In this document: positions 56,199 through 64,000 of the stretch, in pieces
Layout: every line of letters starts with the position of its first letter
How positions within the stretch are numbered: position 1 is the first letter of the stretch
Assembly (NCBI GenBank): GCA_019415945.1
Contig: DXYF01000031.1
Span: 1-64,000, forward strand
Direction of reading: 5' to 3'
From: Clostridiales bacterium
GTDB taxonomy: Bacteria; Bacillota; Clostridia; Oscillospirales; Acutalibacteraceae
Length of the DNA: 64,000 nucleotides
Translations under genes and position numbers: made by a program
The notes under the pieces: generated by a model
Database searches by the model: none
What the model saw: the letters and a program-made list of their open reading frames with translations, nothing else
Told to the model about the DNA's origin: nothing

Positions 56199-57494
56199 TT
56201 ACGATTCCTCATCTATTTCGGCGTTTTTGCTTTCCTGAGTTTCGTCTGAATCAATTTTCTTTACCACAACTCTGATTATACGCTGGTTTTTTACTTCCAT
56301 AACGGTAAATCTGAAACCGTCTGCCTCAATGCTCTGACGCTTGCTCGGAATGGTGCCTGCATTTTCAAGGATAAAACCGCCGACCGTAACGCTGTCACTC
56401 TGAATGTGATTTGAGTCCATATCAAAGAGTGCAAGCATATCATCAAGCTCTATATCTCCGTTTACAAGGAATTCACCCTTGCCGATTTTATAGTAGCTGT
56501 GCTCAATTTCCTCATCTTCGTCCCATATTTCACCTACAATTTCTTCAAGCAGGTCCTCCATGGTAACAATACCCAAGGTGCCGCCGTATTCATCGGTTAC
56601 AATGGCAAGGTGAATTTTGGTGCGTTTGAATGCATTCAAAATTTTAGACAGCTGCTGTGTTCTGAAAACAAAGTAAGGAGTCTGCATAATATCCTCAAGG
56701 TTGGGAGCTTTTCCGTCAGCCAGCGACTCAAGGTAATCTCTCGTATGCAGAATACCGACAATGTTATCAACCGTTTTATCGTAAACAGGAATTCTTGAAT
56801 ACCTGTTCTCAATAATAATTTCTTTAATTTTTTCTTGACTGTCATCAAGGCTTACAAATGTTACATCAACTCGGGGAGTGAGGATTTCTTCAGCGGTCTT
56901 TTCGTCAAAATCAAGTGCGGAGCGTACCATTTCGCTCTCGCTCTGTTCAAGCACGCCTTCTTCCTCAATGCTCTCTACAATATACTTAAGCTCATTTTCC
57001 GTGACAGACGGCCCGCCCTCGGAACTGCCCGAAATCTTAATTGCTATAGCCTTTAGTTTAACAAAAATAAAAACAACAGGAGTAAAAACAAACATCAAAA
57101 ACCGCAAAAGTCCCGCGATTTTAAGCGAAAATTCGTCACAATGTTCCTTTGCAAGACACTTCGGCAGAATTTCACCAAATGTAAGCACAAGCAGAGTTGT
57201 CGCTCCTGTCGCAATGGCAGATCCCATATCCCCGAAAATTTCAAGGCACAGTACAGTAGCGATTGACGAACAGCTCAGGTTCACGATATTATTGCAGATA
57301 AGGATTGTTGTAAGGGCATTATCAAAGCGTTCAATAACATAAAGAGCATTTTTGGCTCTTTTATTACCCTTGTCAACACTTTGCTGGATTCTGATTTTGT
57401 TTACAAACGAAAAAGCAGTTTCCGTAGCGGAAAACAGTGCCGACAAAAGGATAAGTATTGCGATGACAACACCCATAATTATGTGAGATGTCAA
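56199..57494 (-). CDS. CNNM/CBS-domain membrane protein (CorC/HlyC family)
   Basis: A 431-residue protein of the CNNM magnesium-transport family: an N-terminal DUF21 domain with about four helices (LLSALFSATETAFSFVNKIRI, NIVNLSCSSIATVLCLEIFG), a CBS pair (about 200-325; TPRVDVTFVSLDD, VGILHTRDYL, GGTLGIVTMEDLLEEIVGEIWDEDE) and a C-terminal CorC_HlyC domain. It probably exports or regulates Mg2+; older names say hemolysin. I prefer the TTG at 57494, which has GGAGTGA about 7 nt upstream; an ATG at 57518 has no site. Confidence 0.9.
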   Translation of the reverse strand: MTSHIIMGVVIAILILLSALFSATETAFSFVNKIRIQQSVDKGNKRAKNALYVIERFDNALTTILICNNIVNLSCSSIATVLCLEIFGDMGSAIATGATTLLVLTFGEILPKCLAKEHCDEFSLKIAGLLRFLMFVFTPVVFIFVKLKAIAIKISGSSEGGPSVTENELKYIVESIEEEGVLEQSESEMVRSALDFDEKTAEEILTPRVDVTFVSLDDSQEKIKEIIIENRYSRIPVYDKTVDNIVGILHTRDYLESLADGKAPNLEDIMQTPYFVFRTQQLSKILNAFKRTKIHLAIVTDEYGGTLGIVTMEDLLEEIVGEIWDEDEEIEHSYYKIGKGEFLVNGDIELDDMLALFDMDSNHIQSDSVTVGGFILENAGTIPSKRQSIEADGFRFTVMEVKNQRIIRVVVKKIDSDETQESKNAEIDEES

Positions 57495-57585
57495 GTAAAT
57501 ATCACTCCATTTATTCATTTTGACACTATGATACTATAAATATGTATGATAATTATTGTTTATAAGAAATATAAATATAAAAAGA

Positions 57586-57614
57586 TTGAAATATATTGCT
57601 TAAAATGTTATAAT
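57586..57614 (+). promoter_or_regulatory. Promoter of tepA-uppP-ftsK
   Basis: TTGAAA (57586-57591), 17-nt spacer, TATAAT (57609-57614) with TG one base before the -10. Leader about 95 nt. Confidence 0.7.
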
Positions 57615-57714
57615 TGTTTTCGTGTTGTTAATATCATTTTATCGGTCTGATTTTTTGTGATATTTGAATTGCAGAAAGCTTTCGGGGAACAATATTTTTC
57701 GGAGGTGCATATAA

Positions 57715-58512
57715 ATGTCACAAAAATCAAGAAATTCAAAGTCTGACAAAAAAAGCAAGGATAATTTTGTGAGAAATCCTGCGTCTGAGGATGACAGTCA
57801 AAAGCTTGAAAACGACAGCCCGATAAACGAGGAGCATACCGACCAAATAGGAGAAACAGGCTCGATTCTTACCGTGCATCGGGACAGCGTGATACATTGC
57901 CTGACTATTATCGGTCAGATTGAGGGGCATTATATCCTTTCACAGCAAAACAAAACCACAAAGTATGAACATGTTATTCCCCTTTTGGTTTCAATCGAGG
58001 AGGACGAGAGAATCGACGGTCTTCTGATACTTCTCAATACCGTGGGAGGAGATGTTGAAGCAGGTCTTGCCATAGCCGAAGTTATTTCGGGTATGAAAAA
58101 GCCGTCGGTATCAATAGTTTTAGGCGGGGGACATTCAATCGGAATCCCTCTTGCCGTTGCCGCAAAGAAGAGCTTTATAGCTAAGAGTGCATCGATGACG
58201 GTTCATCCCGTGCGTACAACAGGGCTTACACTCGGAGTGCCTCAGACATTTGAGTATTTCCAGCGTATGCAGGACAGAATAACTACCTTTGTTGCCGAAA
58301 ATTCAGAAATTACAAAGCAAAGATACAATGAGCTTGTATTAAACACAGGCGAGCTTGTAATGGACATCGGTACTATACTTGAGGGGGAAGAGGCTGTCGA
58401 GGAAGGTCTTATTGACAGCGTAGGAACGGTTTCCGACGCGATAGAGGCACTTCATGAGATGATAAAGGAACACAAGAAAAAAACAAAAACCAAAACCAGC
58501 AAAAATAAATAA
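57715..58512 (+). CDS. tepA: ClpP-like protease TepA
   Basis: A 265-residue ClpP-fold serine protease of the TepA/YmfB type. A charged, low-complexity N-terminus (1-50) precedes the ClpP core: NTVGGDVEAGLAIAEVI, nucleophile S141 in GGGHSIGIPLAVAA and H164 in SMTVHPVRTTG. The C-terminus is Lys-rich. In Bacillus the gene lies near spoIIIE, and here ftsK/spoIIIE follows two genes later, supporting the name. TepA has been linked to protein translocation and SASP turnover in bacilli. GGAGG lies before the ATG. Confidence 0.88.
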   Translation: MSQKSRNSKSDKKSKDNFVRNPASEDDSQKLENDSPINEEHTDQIGETGSILTVHRDSVIHCLTIIGQIEGHYILSQQNKTTKYEHVIPLLVSIEEDERIDGLLILLNTVGGDVEAGLAIAEVISGMKKPSVSIVLGGGHSIGIPLAVAAKKSFIAKSASMTVHPVRTTGLTLGVPQTFEYFQRMQDRITTFVAENSEITKQRYNELVLNTGELVMDIGTILEGEEAVEEGLIDSVGTVSDAIEALHEMIKEHKKKTKTKTSKNK

Positions 58513-58568
58513 TTCGGGCATTAAGCCCGATACATAAATAAACATTTTAAATTAAAGGAGTACATATT

Positions 58569-59507
58569 ATGTCTGTAATTGACGCAATTATCCAGGGTAT
58601 TGTTCAGGGGTTAACCGAGTTTTTGCCGGTATCAAGCAGCGGTCACCTTGCTATCACTCAGCACATTATCGGAGTGAGCGGAGAAAGTAATTTGTTTTTC
58701 AATGTAATGCTTCATGTAGGTACGCTTGTTGCTGTAGTAGCATTTTACTATAAGCTTATTTGGAGCCTTTTAAAGGAATTTGTTTTGCTTGTAAAGGATA
58801 TTTTTACGGGCAAATTCAAGTGGAGCAAAATGAATTATGAGAGAAATTTGATTTTTATGCTCATAATAGGTCTTATCCCGCTGTTTTTGCTGTTCCTGCC
58901 GATTCCGGGAACAGATTTAAAGCTCAAGGATTTAGCCGAGATTTTTTCGGGAAGTCCTGTTTTGCTCGTCACTGCAATTTCACTTCTTGTTACAAGCGTT
59001 TTGCTCAGCATCGGAATTGTGTGCAACCGCAGAACCGCATCGGGCAAAAAAACTCCCGCTGGCAAGGGCAGAGAAAATTATACTGTACTTGACGCAATCT
59101 GCGTGGGACTTATGCAGGTTGCAGCGGCTTTGCTTCCCGGTTTGTCACGCTCGGGTTCAACTCTTGCAGTCGGCGAGATGAGAGGAATAAATAAGCAGAA
59201 GGCACTTGATTACACATTCATTTTGGGCGTTCCGTCAATTTTGGCAGCCGCACTGCTTGAGGGCGTTGACGCAGTTAAGTCACCCGAGGGCGTCAATTTT
59301 GAAATCGGAGTGATAATAGCAGGCATGCTTGCTTCCGCTGTTGTCGGATATTTGGCTATTGTTATATTCAAATGGTTTTTAAAGTCAAACAAAATGAGCG
59401 TTTTTGTTATTTACACTGCTGTTGTGGGTTTGGTATTTTTAATTATTTCAATCATCGAGCTGAACACAGGTGTGAATTTGTTTACAGGTGCACCTATTAA
59501 TTGGTAA
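58569..59507 (+). CDS. uppP: Undecaprenyl-diphosphatase UppP (BacA)
   Basis: Membrane phosphatase that recycles the C55 lipid carrier after cell-wall polymer export; it also confers bacitracin tolerance. The 312-residue protein has about eight helices. Signature 1 is GIVQGLTEFLPVSSSGHLAI with the catalytic Glu/Ser/His, signature 2 is LLPGLSRSGSTLAVGEMRG with the conserved arginine. AAAGGAG lies before the ATG. Between tepA and ftsK. Confidence 0.97.
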   Translation: MSVIDAIIQGIVQGLTEFLPVSSSGHLAITQHIIGVSGESNLFFNVMLHVGTLVAVVAFYYKLIWSLLKEFVLLVKDIFTGKFKWSKMNYERNLIFMLIIGLIPLFLLFLPIPGTDLKLKDLAEIFSGSPVLLVTAISLLVTSVLLSIGIVCNRRTASGKKTPAGKGRENYTVLDAICVGLMQVAAALLPGLSRSGSTLAVGEMRGINKQKALDYTFILGVPSILAAALLEGVDAVKSPEGVNFEIGVIIAGMLASAVVGYLAIVIFKWFLKSNKMSVFVIYTAVVGLVFLIISIIELNTGVNLFTGAPINW

Positions 59508-59566
59508 CAATAATTTTGATTGCACAAAAGTTTTGAAATCAACGGTAAAATTAGGGGGTGGCAGCG

Positions 59567-62257
59567 TTGCCTGCAAAAAAGCAAACATCTAACAAAAAAT
59601 CAAAAACGACTGCCAAAGCCCAAAAGGGCAGAAGCAGAGCAAAAAAGCCTGATACTGCCGCCCGTACCGTATTAAGTCCGCGTGTAAGGGCAATAATTTT
59701 CGCAGCGGTGGCAGTTCTGTTTGCAATTATGATAATTATCAAGGGCGAAAATGTATGGACAGCCGTGAGAAGCTTTTTCTTCGGCGTTTTCGGTTTCGGA
59801 ATTTTCCTTATACCTGTTCTCATGATGTATCTTTGCCTTATAACCGAAAAAGAAAGAACAGTCGCTCATTTTAAGTCTAAGGTCACAATAAGCACTCTTA
59901 TAATACTGTTTGTCGGTGCTTTGATTTACATAGCGGGAGGCTCAGCCTTTAACGACATAAGTTTCCCTGCCTGTCTCGGCAAACTCTATCTGCAATCTGC
60001 CGACACAAGTGTGTATATGACATTCGGCTGCGGTCTTATGGGCGGAATATTGGGTTATCCGCTCACGCTTCTCTGCGGAAGCGTTGCCGCTCTTTTGGTG
60101 TGCTTTGTTGTTGTTGTAATGCTTGTTTTCATCATAACAAACATTTCAATAAAGGATATGGCTGCTGCGGCTTCGAGAACGGTAAGCCATGTAAGAGAGG
60201 TAAGAGAAAAGCATGTGCGGGAAGTGAAAGCACGCAGACAGAATTCGGCAGATTATTATACAAACGGCGGCGATATTAATATCGCACAAAACAACGATAA
60301 TAAAATTGATATTCCTCTTGACGAAACAAAAAGCAAGAAGAAAAAACGCAGACAAGCCGAAAAAAGCGGTATTGATATCGATTATGTTGATACAAACGAA
60401 CAGAACGCGGCAGACAAGGATTTGTCGCAGGATTTGATTAACATTATAAACCGTGCAAGCAAACCTCTCGGAGAGAACGCGGACACTACGGTTGCCGATA
60501 TAGCAGAGGATATTTCAAACGAAAAATCCTCAAATTATGTAACACAGGGAGCAAAACAGCCGGATCCGCAGACCGTGCCTTTGGAAGAAAATAAAAAATC
60601 TGTCGACAAAGATGAAGAAGTACATTCGGAGTTTGATGGAGTAGGATACAAGATAGATGATTCTTCAAAAGAAATAAAAGAAGAAAAGCGTTATCATTAT
60701 CCTCCCGTACAGCTTTTAAAGCTCAATACAAACAACAACGACAGAAACGCGATGGAGGAGCTTCAAAACAACTCAAAAAAGCTCATTGAAACGCTTAACA
60801 GTTTCGGCGTAAATGCATCAATTACAAATATCTGCCGAGGCCCCTCCGTTACCCGTTATGAGCTTCAGCCTGCACCGGGTGTGAAAATTAGCAAAATAAC
60901 TAATCTGTCAGATGATATTGCACTGAATCTTGCGGCAAACGGTGTCCGTATTGAGGCTCCCATCCCCGGTAAGGCGGCTGTGGGAATCGAAGTGCCCAAC
61001 AAGGTTGTAAGCATGGTTTCAATGCGTGAGCTTATTGATTCGGACAAGTTCAGAAACGCAAAGAGCAAGCTTACCTGCGTTCTCGGCCGTGATATTTCAG
61101 GCGAAATAGTTGTAACGGATCTTGCCAAAATGCCTCACTTGCTCATTGCAGGTACAACAGGTTCAGGTAAGTCGGTTTGCGTAAACTCAATTCTCATCAG
61201 TATTCTCTACAAAGCAACGCCCGATGAGGTAAAGCTTTTGCTTATAGACCCGAAAATGGTTGAGTTTTCTAAGTATAAGGGAATACCTCATCTGCTCGTG
61301 CCCGTGGTTTCCGACGCCAAAAAAGCGGCAGGGGCACTTGCGTGGGCGGTAAACGAGATGCTTCAGCGATACAAAATCTTTTCCGAGTACGACTGTAAGG
61401 ATATTGATTCGTATAATTCATTAGTGCAGAAAAATCTCGATTACATTTCAAAAAATTCTCCCAAGGAGGATGAAAACGGCGAGCTTAAACAGCCTGTTCT
61501 TGAGGTGAACGGACTTCCCGTCGCACAGGAAAAAATGAGCCGTGTCGTAATTGCGATTGATGAGCTTGCAGACCTTATGATGGCTGCCCCCAGCGAGGTT
61601 GAGGATTCAATCTGCCGCCTTGCACAAATGGCTCGTGCGGCGGGAATGCACCTAATACTTGCAACACAGCGACCCACGGTAAATGTAATAACAGGTTTGA
61701 TAAAAGCTAATGTTCCGAGCCGAATTTCGCTGAAAGTAAGCTCGAATATGGATTCACGAACAATTCTCGATACGGGCGGCGGCGAAAAGCTCATAGGCAA
61801 GGGCGATATGCTGTTTGCTCCCGTAGGAGCACCAAAGCCCATGCGAGTTCAGGGCTGTTATGCGTCCGATGAAGAAATAGAGGGCGTTACAAGTTACATC
61901 AAGAAATCGTATTCCGCACAGTATAATTCGGAGATTGAAGAAAAAATCAAGCGTATTGCGGCTGAGGAAATTGCTTCGGGCAAAAAAGGAAATGACAGCT
62001 CCTCAAATGACGACGGACTTGATATTGACTCTAAAATGGACGAGGCAATAAGGTGCGTCATCGAAGCGGGACAGGCATCTACTTCTCTTATTCAACGCAG
62101 ACTCAAGGTAGGATATGCAAGAGCGGGAAGAATGATTGATGACATGGAACAGCTCGGAGTTGTCGGACCTTATCAGGGGTCAAAACCCAGAGATGTGCTG
62201 ATGACCTATAACGAATGGCTTGAACGACGCAATGCGATACAAAACCGAGAGGATTAA
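59567..62257 (+). CDS. ftsK: FtsK/SpoIIIE DNA translocase
   Basis: An 896-residue septal DNA pump that moves chromosome ends into the daughter cell or forespore. Basic N-terminus, four membrane helices (about 40-205), an acidic-basic linker (to about 390), the alpha domain, and the RecA-like motor with Walker A GTTGSGKS (529-536) and Walker B VVIAIDELADLMM. The C-terminal gamma winged helix reads QASTSLIQRRLKVGYARAGRMID and would read polarity sequences on the DNA. I start at the TTG at 59567, with AGGGGGTG about 6 nt upstream; the GTG at 59558 overlaps that site. Confidence 0.96.
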   Translation: MPAKKQTSNKKSKTTAKAQKGRSRAKKPDTAARTVLSPRVRAIIFAAVAVLFAIMIIIKGENVWTAVRSFFFGVFGFGIFLIPVLMMYLCLITEKERTVAHFKSKVTISTLIILFVGALIYIAGGSAFNDISFPACLGKLYLQSADTSVYMTFGCGLMGGILGYPLTLLCGSVAALLVCFVVVVMLVFIITNISIKDMAAAASRTVSHVREVREKHVREVKARRQNSADYYTNGGDINIAQNNDNKIDIPLDETKSKKKKRRQAEKSGIDIDYVDTNEQNAADKDLSQDLINIINRASKPLGENADTTVADIAEDISNEKSSNYVTQGAKQPDPQTVPLEENKKSVDKDEEVHSEFDGVGYKIDDSSKEIKEEKRYHYPPVQLLKLNTNNNDRNAMEELQNNSKKLIETLNSFGVNASITNICRGPSVTRYELQPAPGVKISKITNLSDDIALNLAANGVRIEAPIPGKAAVGIEVPNKVVSMVSMRELIDSDKFRNAKSKLTCVLGRDISGEIVVTDLAKMPHLLIAGTTGSGKSVCVNSILISILYKATPDEVKLLLIDPKMVEFSKYKGIPHLLVPVVSDAKKAAGALAWAVNEMLQRYKIFSEYDCKDIDSYNSLVQKNLDYISKNSPKEDENGELKQPVLEVNGLPVAQEKMSRVVIAIDELADLMMAAPSEVEDSICRLAQMARAAGMHLILATQRPTVNVITGLIKANVPSRISLKVSSNMDSRTILDTGGGEKLIGKGDMLFAPVGAPKPMRVQGCYASDEEIEGVTSYIKKSYSAQYNSEIEEKIKRIAAEEIASGKKGNDSSSNDDGLDIDSKMDEAIRCVIEAGQASTSLIQRRLKVGYARAGRMIDDMEQLGVVGPYQGSKPRDVLMTYNEWLERRNAIQNRED

Positions 62258-62299
62258 CCGCAGGGCTTCTGCTGATAATTTGGCAGAAGCCTTGTGCGG
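62258..62299 (+). terminator. Hairpin after ftsK
   Basis: GGCTTCTGC/GCAGAAGCC (62264-62272 with 62283-62291), extended by CCGCA/TGCGG across small bulges. The T-rich tract lies about 15 nt further on, so termination may be incomplete. Confidence 0.55.
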
Positions 62300-62372
62300 C
62301 AATAAGAATTAAAATTTTTTATATTAATATCATATAGGATTGAGATATGATGATAAAAAAAGGAGGAAAGCA

Positions 62373-64000
62373 ATGGCATTTTTACCTATGAACGCCTCAG
62401 AGGTTAAAGAGCGTGGCTGGGACGGCGTTGATTTTGTATATGTTTGCGGCGACAGCTATGTTGACCACCCGTCATTCGGTTCAGCCATAATAACACGGCT
62501 TCTCGAAGACTGCGGTTACAAAGTTGCTTTTCTCGCTCAGCCCGACTGGAAAAACGATGATGATTTTAAGCAGTTCGGCAAACCGAGGCTTGGATTTTTT
62601 GTTTCGGCAGGAAATATTGACAGTATGGTTGCCCACTATACCGTTGCAAAGCGTAAACGCAGTGACGATGCATACACGGCAGGCGGAAAAAACGGAAAGC
62701 GTCCCGACAGGGCGGTAACGGTATATTCCAACATAATCCGTCGGCTGTACCCCGATTCTCCTATAATAATCGGCGGGCTTGAAGCGTCGCTTCGCCGTTT
62801 TGCACACTATGATTATTGGCTTGACGATGTTATGCCGTCCGTGCTTTTTGACAGCAAAGCAGATATTATATCGTACGGAATGGGCGAGCTTCAGACAATC
62901 GAGATTGCAAAACGCCTAAGCGAGGGCTATTCCGTGGAGTCACTTTATGATATAAGGGGAATTTGCTACAAGGTAAAAACCGAGGACTACACTCCGATGT
63001 CGGTGGTTGAACTTCCAAGCTATGAGCGTGTCAAAGAGAACAAACGCGATTATGCGGCTGCGGCACGCAAGGAGCTTGAACAGGCTGACGCCGTAAGGGG
63101 CAAAACCCTTATTCAGCGGCACGGCAGTTATATTTTGGTGCAAAATCCTCCCATGCCGCCCCTTGATACAAAACAGCTTGACTATATTTACTCGCTGCCC
63201 TATGAGCGTTGGTATCCGAGGTGCTATGAAAAGGCAGGCGGAGTTCCCGGTATTGAAGAGGTGCTGTTTTCAATAACCCACAACCGAGGCTGCTTCGGTG
63301 CGTGCAATTTCTGCTCGCTTGCGTTTCATCAGGGCAGGGCGGTAACGGTACGCAGTGAAGAAAGTATTATTAACGAGGCAAAAAGCTTTTTAAAAAATCC
63401 GAGATTTAAGGGATACATAAGCGATGTAGGAGGCCCTACCGCAAATTTCAGGCTTCCGTCGTGTGAAAAGCAAAAAAAGCTCGGTTTGTGCAAAAACAGA
63501 CGGTGTCTTGCACCGACGCCCTGCCCGAATATGCAGGTGTCGCACACTGAATATCTTGATATACTGCGTAAGCTTCGAGGTATAGACGGCATAAAAAAGG
63601 TGTTTATCCGCAGCGGAATACGCTTTGACTATCTTATGGAGGACGAAAACGACGAGTTTATAACCGAGCTTGTTAAGTACCACATAAGCGGTCAGCTTCG
63701 TGTAGCTCCCGAGCATTGCTCTGCCGCCGTGCTTGATAAAATGGGAAAACCGCACATTGAAACCTACAAAAAATTCTGTAAAAAGTTTTATTCTCTGACC
63801 GACAAGGCTCACAAAGAGCAGTATGTTGTGCCTTATCTGATGAGTTCTCATCCGGGTTCTACAATGAGAGACGCAGTCGAGCTTGCTCTTTTTTGCAAGC
63901 GTGAGGGGATTCATCCAAAGCAGGTACAGGATTTTTATCCCACACCGGGTACGATTTCAACGGCGATGTTTTACACAGAGCTTGACCCTTATACGCTTGA
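62373..64000 (+). CDS. YgiQ family radical SAM protein (3' end outside window)
   Basis: An open frame of 542 codons that runs off the window end. The N-terminal region (MAFLPMNASEVKERGWDGVDF, DSYVDHPSFGSAIITRLLE, IIGGLEASLRRFAHYDYW) is the YgiQ N-terminal domain. The radical SAM cluster motif CxxxCxxC is at CFGACNFC within SITHNRGCFGACNFCSLAF, followed by family segments KGYISDVGGPTANF and LRVAPEHCSAAVLDKMGK. YgiQ proteins are typically about 600-700 residues, so perhaps 60-150 residues are missing. Reaction unknown. AGGAGG lies 6 nt before the ATG. Confidence 0.93.
   Translation, partial: MAFLPMNASEVKERGWDGVDFVYVCGDSYVDHPSFGSAIITRLLEDCGYKVAFLAQPDWKNDDDFKQFGKPRLGFFVSAGNIDSMVAHYTVAKRKRSDDAYTAGGKNGKRPDRAVTVYSNIIRRLYPDSPIIIGGLEASLRRFAHYDYWLDDVMPSVLFDSKADIISYGMGELQTIEIAKRLSEGYSVESLYDIRGICYKVKTEDYTPMSVVELPSYERVKENKRDYAAAARKELEQADAVRGKTLIQRHGSYILVQNPPMPPLDTKQLDYIYSLPYERWYPRCYEKAGGVPGIEEVLFSITHNRGCFGACNFCSLAFHQGRAVTVRSEESIINEAKSFLKNPRFKGYISDVGGPTANFRLPSCEKQKKLGLCKNRRCLAPTPCPNMQVSHTEYLDILRKLRGIDGIKKVFIRSGIRFDYLMEDENDEFITELVKYHISGQLRVAPEHCSAAVLDKMGKPHIETYKKFCKKFYSLTDKAHKEQYVVPYLMSSHPGSTMRDAVELALFCKREGIHPKQVQDFYPTPGTISTAMFYTELDPYTL

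Noticed and set aside
62373..64000. Truncated YgiQ pseudogene
   Set aside because: The frame is open to the last base; the missing C-terminus is simply the window edge.

Overview
The window looks like the chromosome of an anaerobic, spore-forming Clostridium-class Firmicute of the Ruminococcus/Oscillospiraceae type. Support: low GC with very AT-rich intergenic DNA, strong Gram-positive ribosome binding sites with many TTG starts, the spore protease gene gpr, lipoprotein-anchored ABC binding proteins, a V-type ATPase operon, and two secreted proteins with C-terminal dockerin modules. A Ruminococcus bromii-like organism would fit dockerins plus sporulation, but species is inference. I see no rRNA, tRNA, insertion sequence, CRISPR array or prophage.

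Layout. 1-3.4 kb: branched-chain amino acid operon ilvB-ilvN-ilvC (minus strand). 3.5-5.9 kb: small accessory patch with an XRE regulator, palindromic operators and three small envelope or zinc-ribbon genes. 6-10.4 kb: sugar ABC importer without its ATPase, plus a DUF624 protein. 10.4-13.6 kb: C39-like peptidase with a MacB-type ABC exporter whose ATPase and permease genes each carry a single-base frameshift. 14.1-19 kb: plus-strand housekeeping run murA, crcB, yycJ, rlmH, rqcH. 19.06-19.36 kb: three tandem ~96-nt structured repeats, each followed by a T6 tract. 19.4-28.8 kb: gpr, dockerin cysteine protease, solitary MreB homologue, comF-recD2, CofE-like protein, DUF1540 protein, DegV protein. 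28.9-37.5 kb: nine-gene V-ATPase operon with a sodium-type rotor signature. 37.8-45.3 kb: ybaK, UPF0145, an RND exporter with a large coiled-coil insert under a TetR regulator, and an O-antigen-ligase-like protein. 45.4-50.8 kb: amino-acid ABC importer, alkaline phosphatase lipoprotein, CHAP-ricin-dockerin protein. 51.3-52 kb: two-gene cassette ending in a sigma-like helix-turn-helix protein behind a promoter with an exact LexA-type box. 52-57.5 kb: cysK, metY, Rrf2 regulator, AEC transporter, CNNM/CBS protein. 57.7-64 kb: tepA-uppP-ftsK and a YgiQ radical SAM gene cut by the window end.

Most of the window is ordinary core chromosome. The signals that deserve follow-up are the LexA-box sigma-like cassette at 51.3-52 kb, the tandem structured repeats at 19.1-19.4 kb, the operator set around the XRE gene at 3.5-3.9 kb, the palindrome inside the likely murA promoter, and the coiled-coil RND pump. 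At four places an inverted repeat sits exactly in the 17-bp spacer between a -35 and a -10 element, which lets repressor targets be read directly from the sequence.
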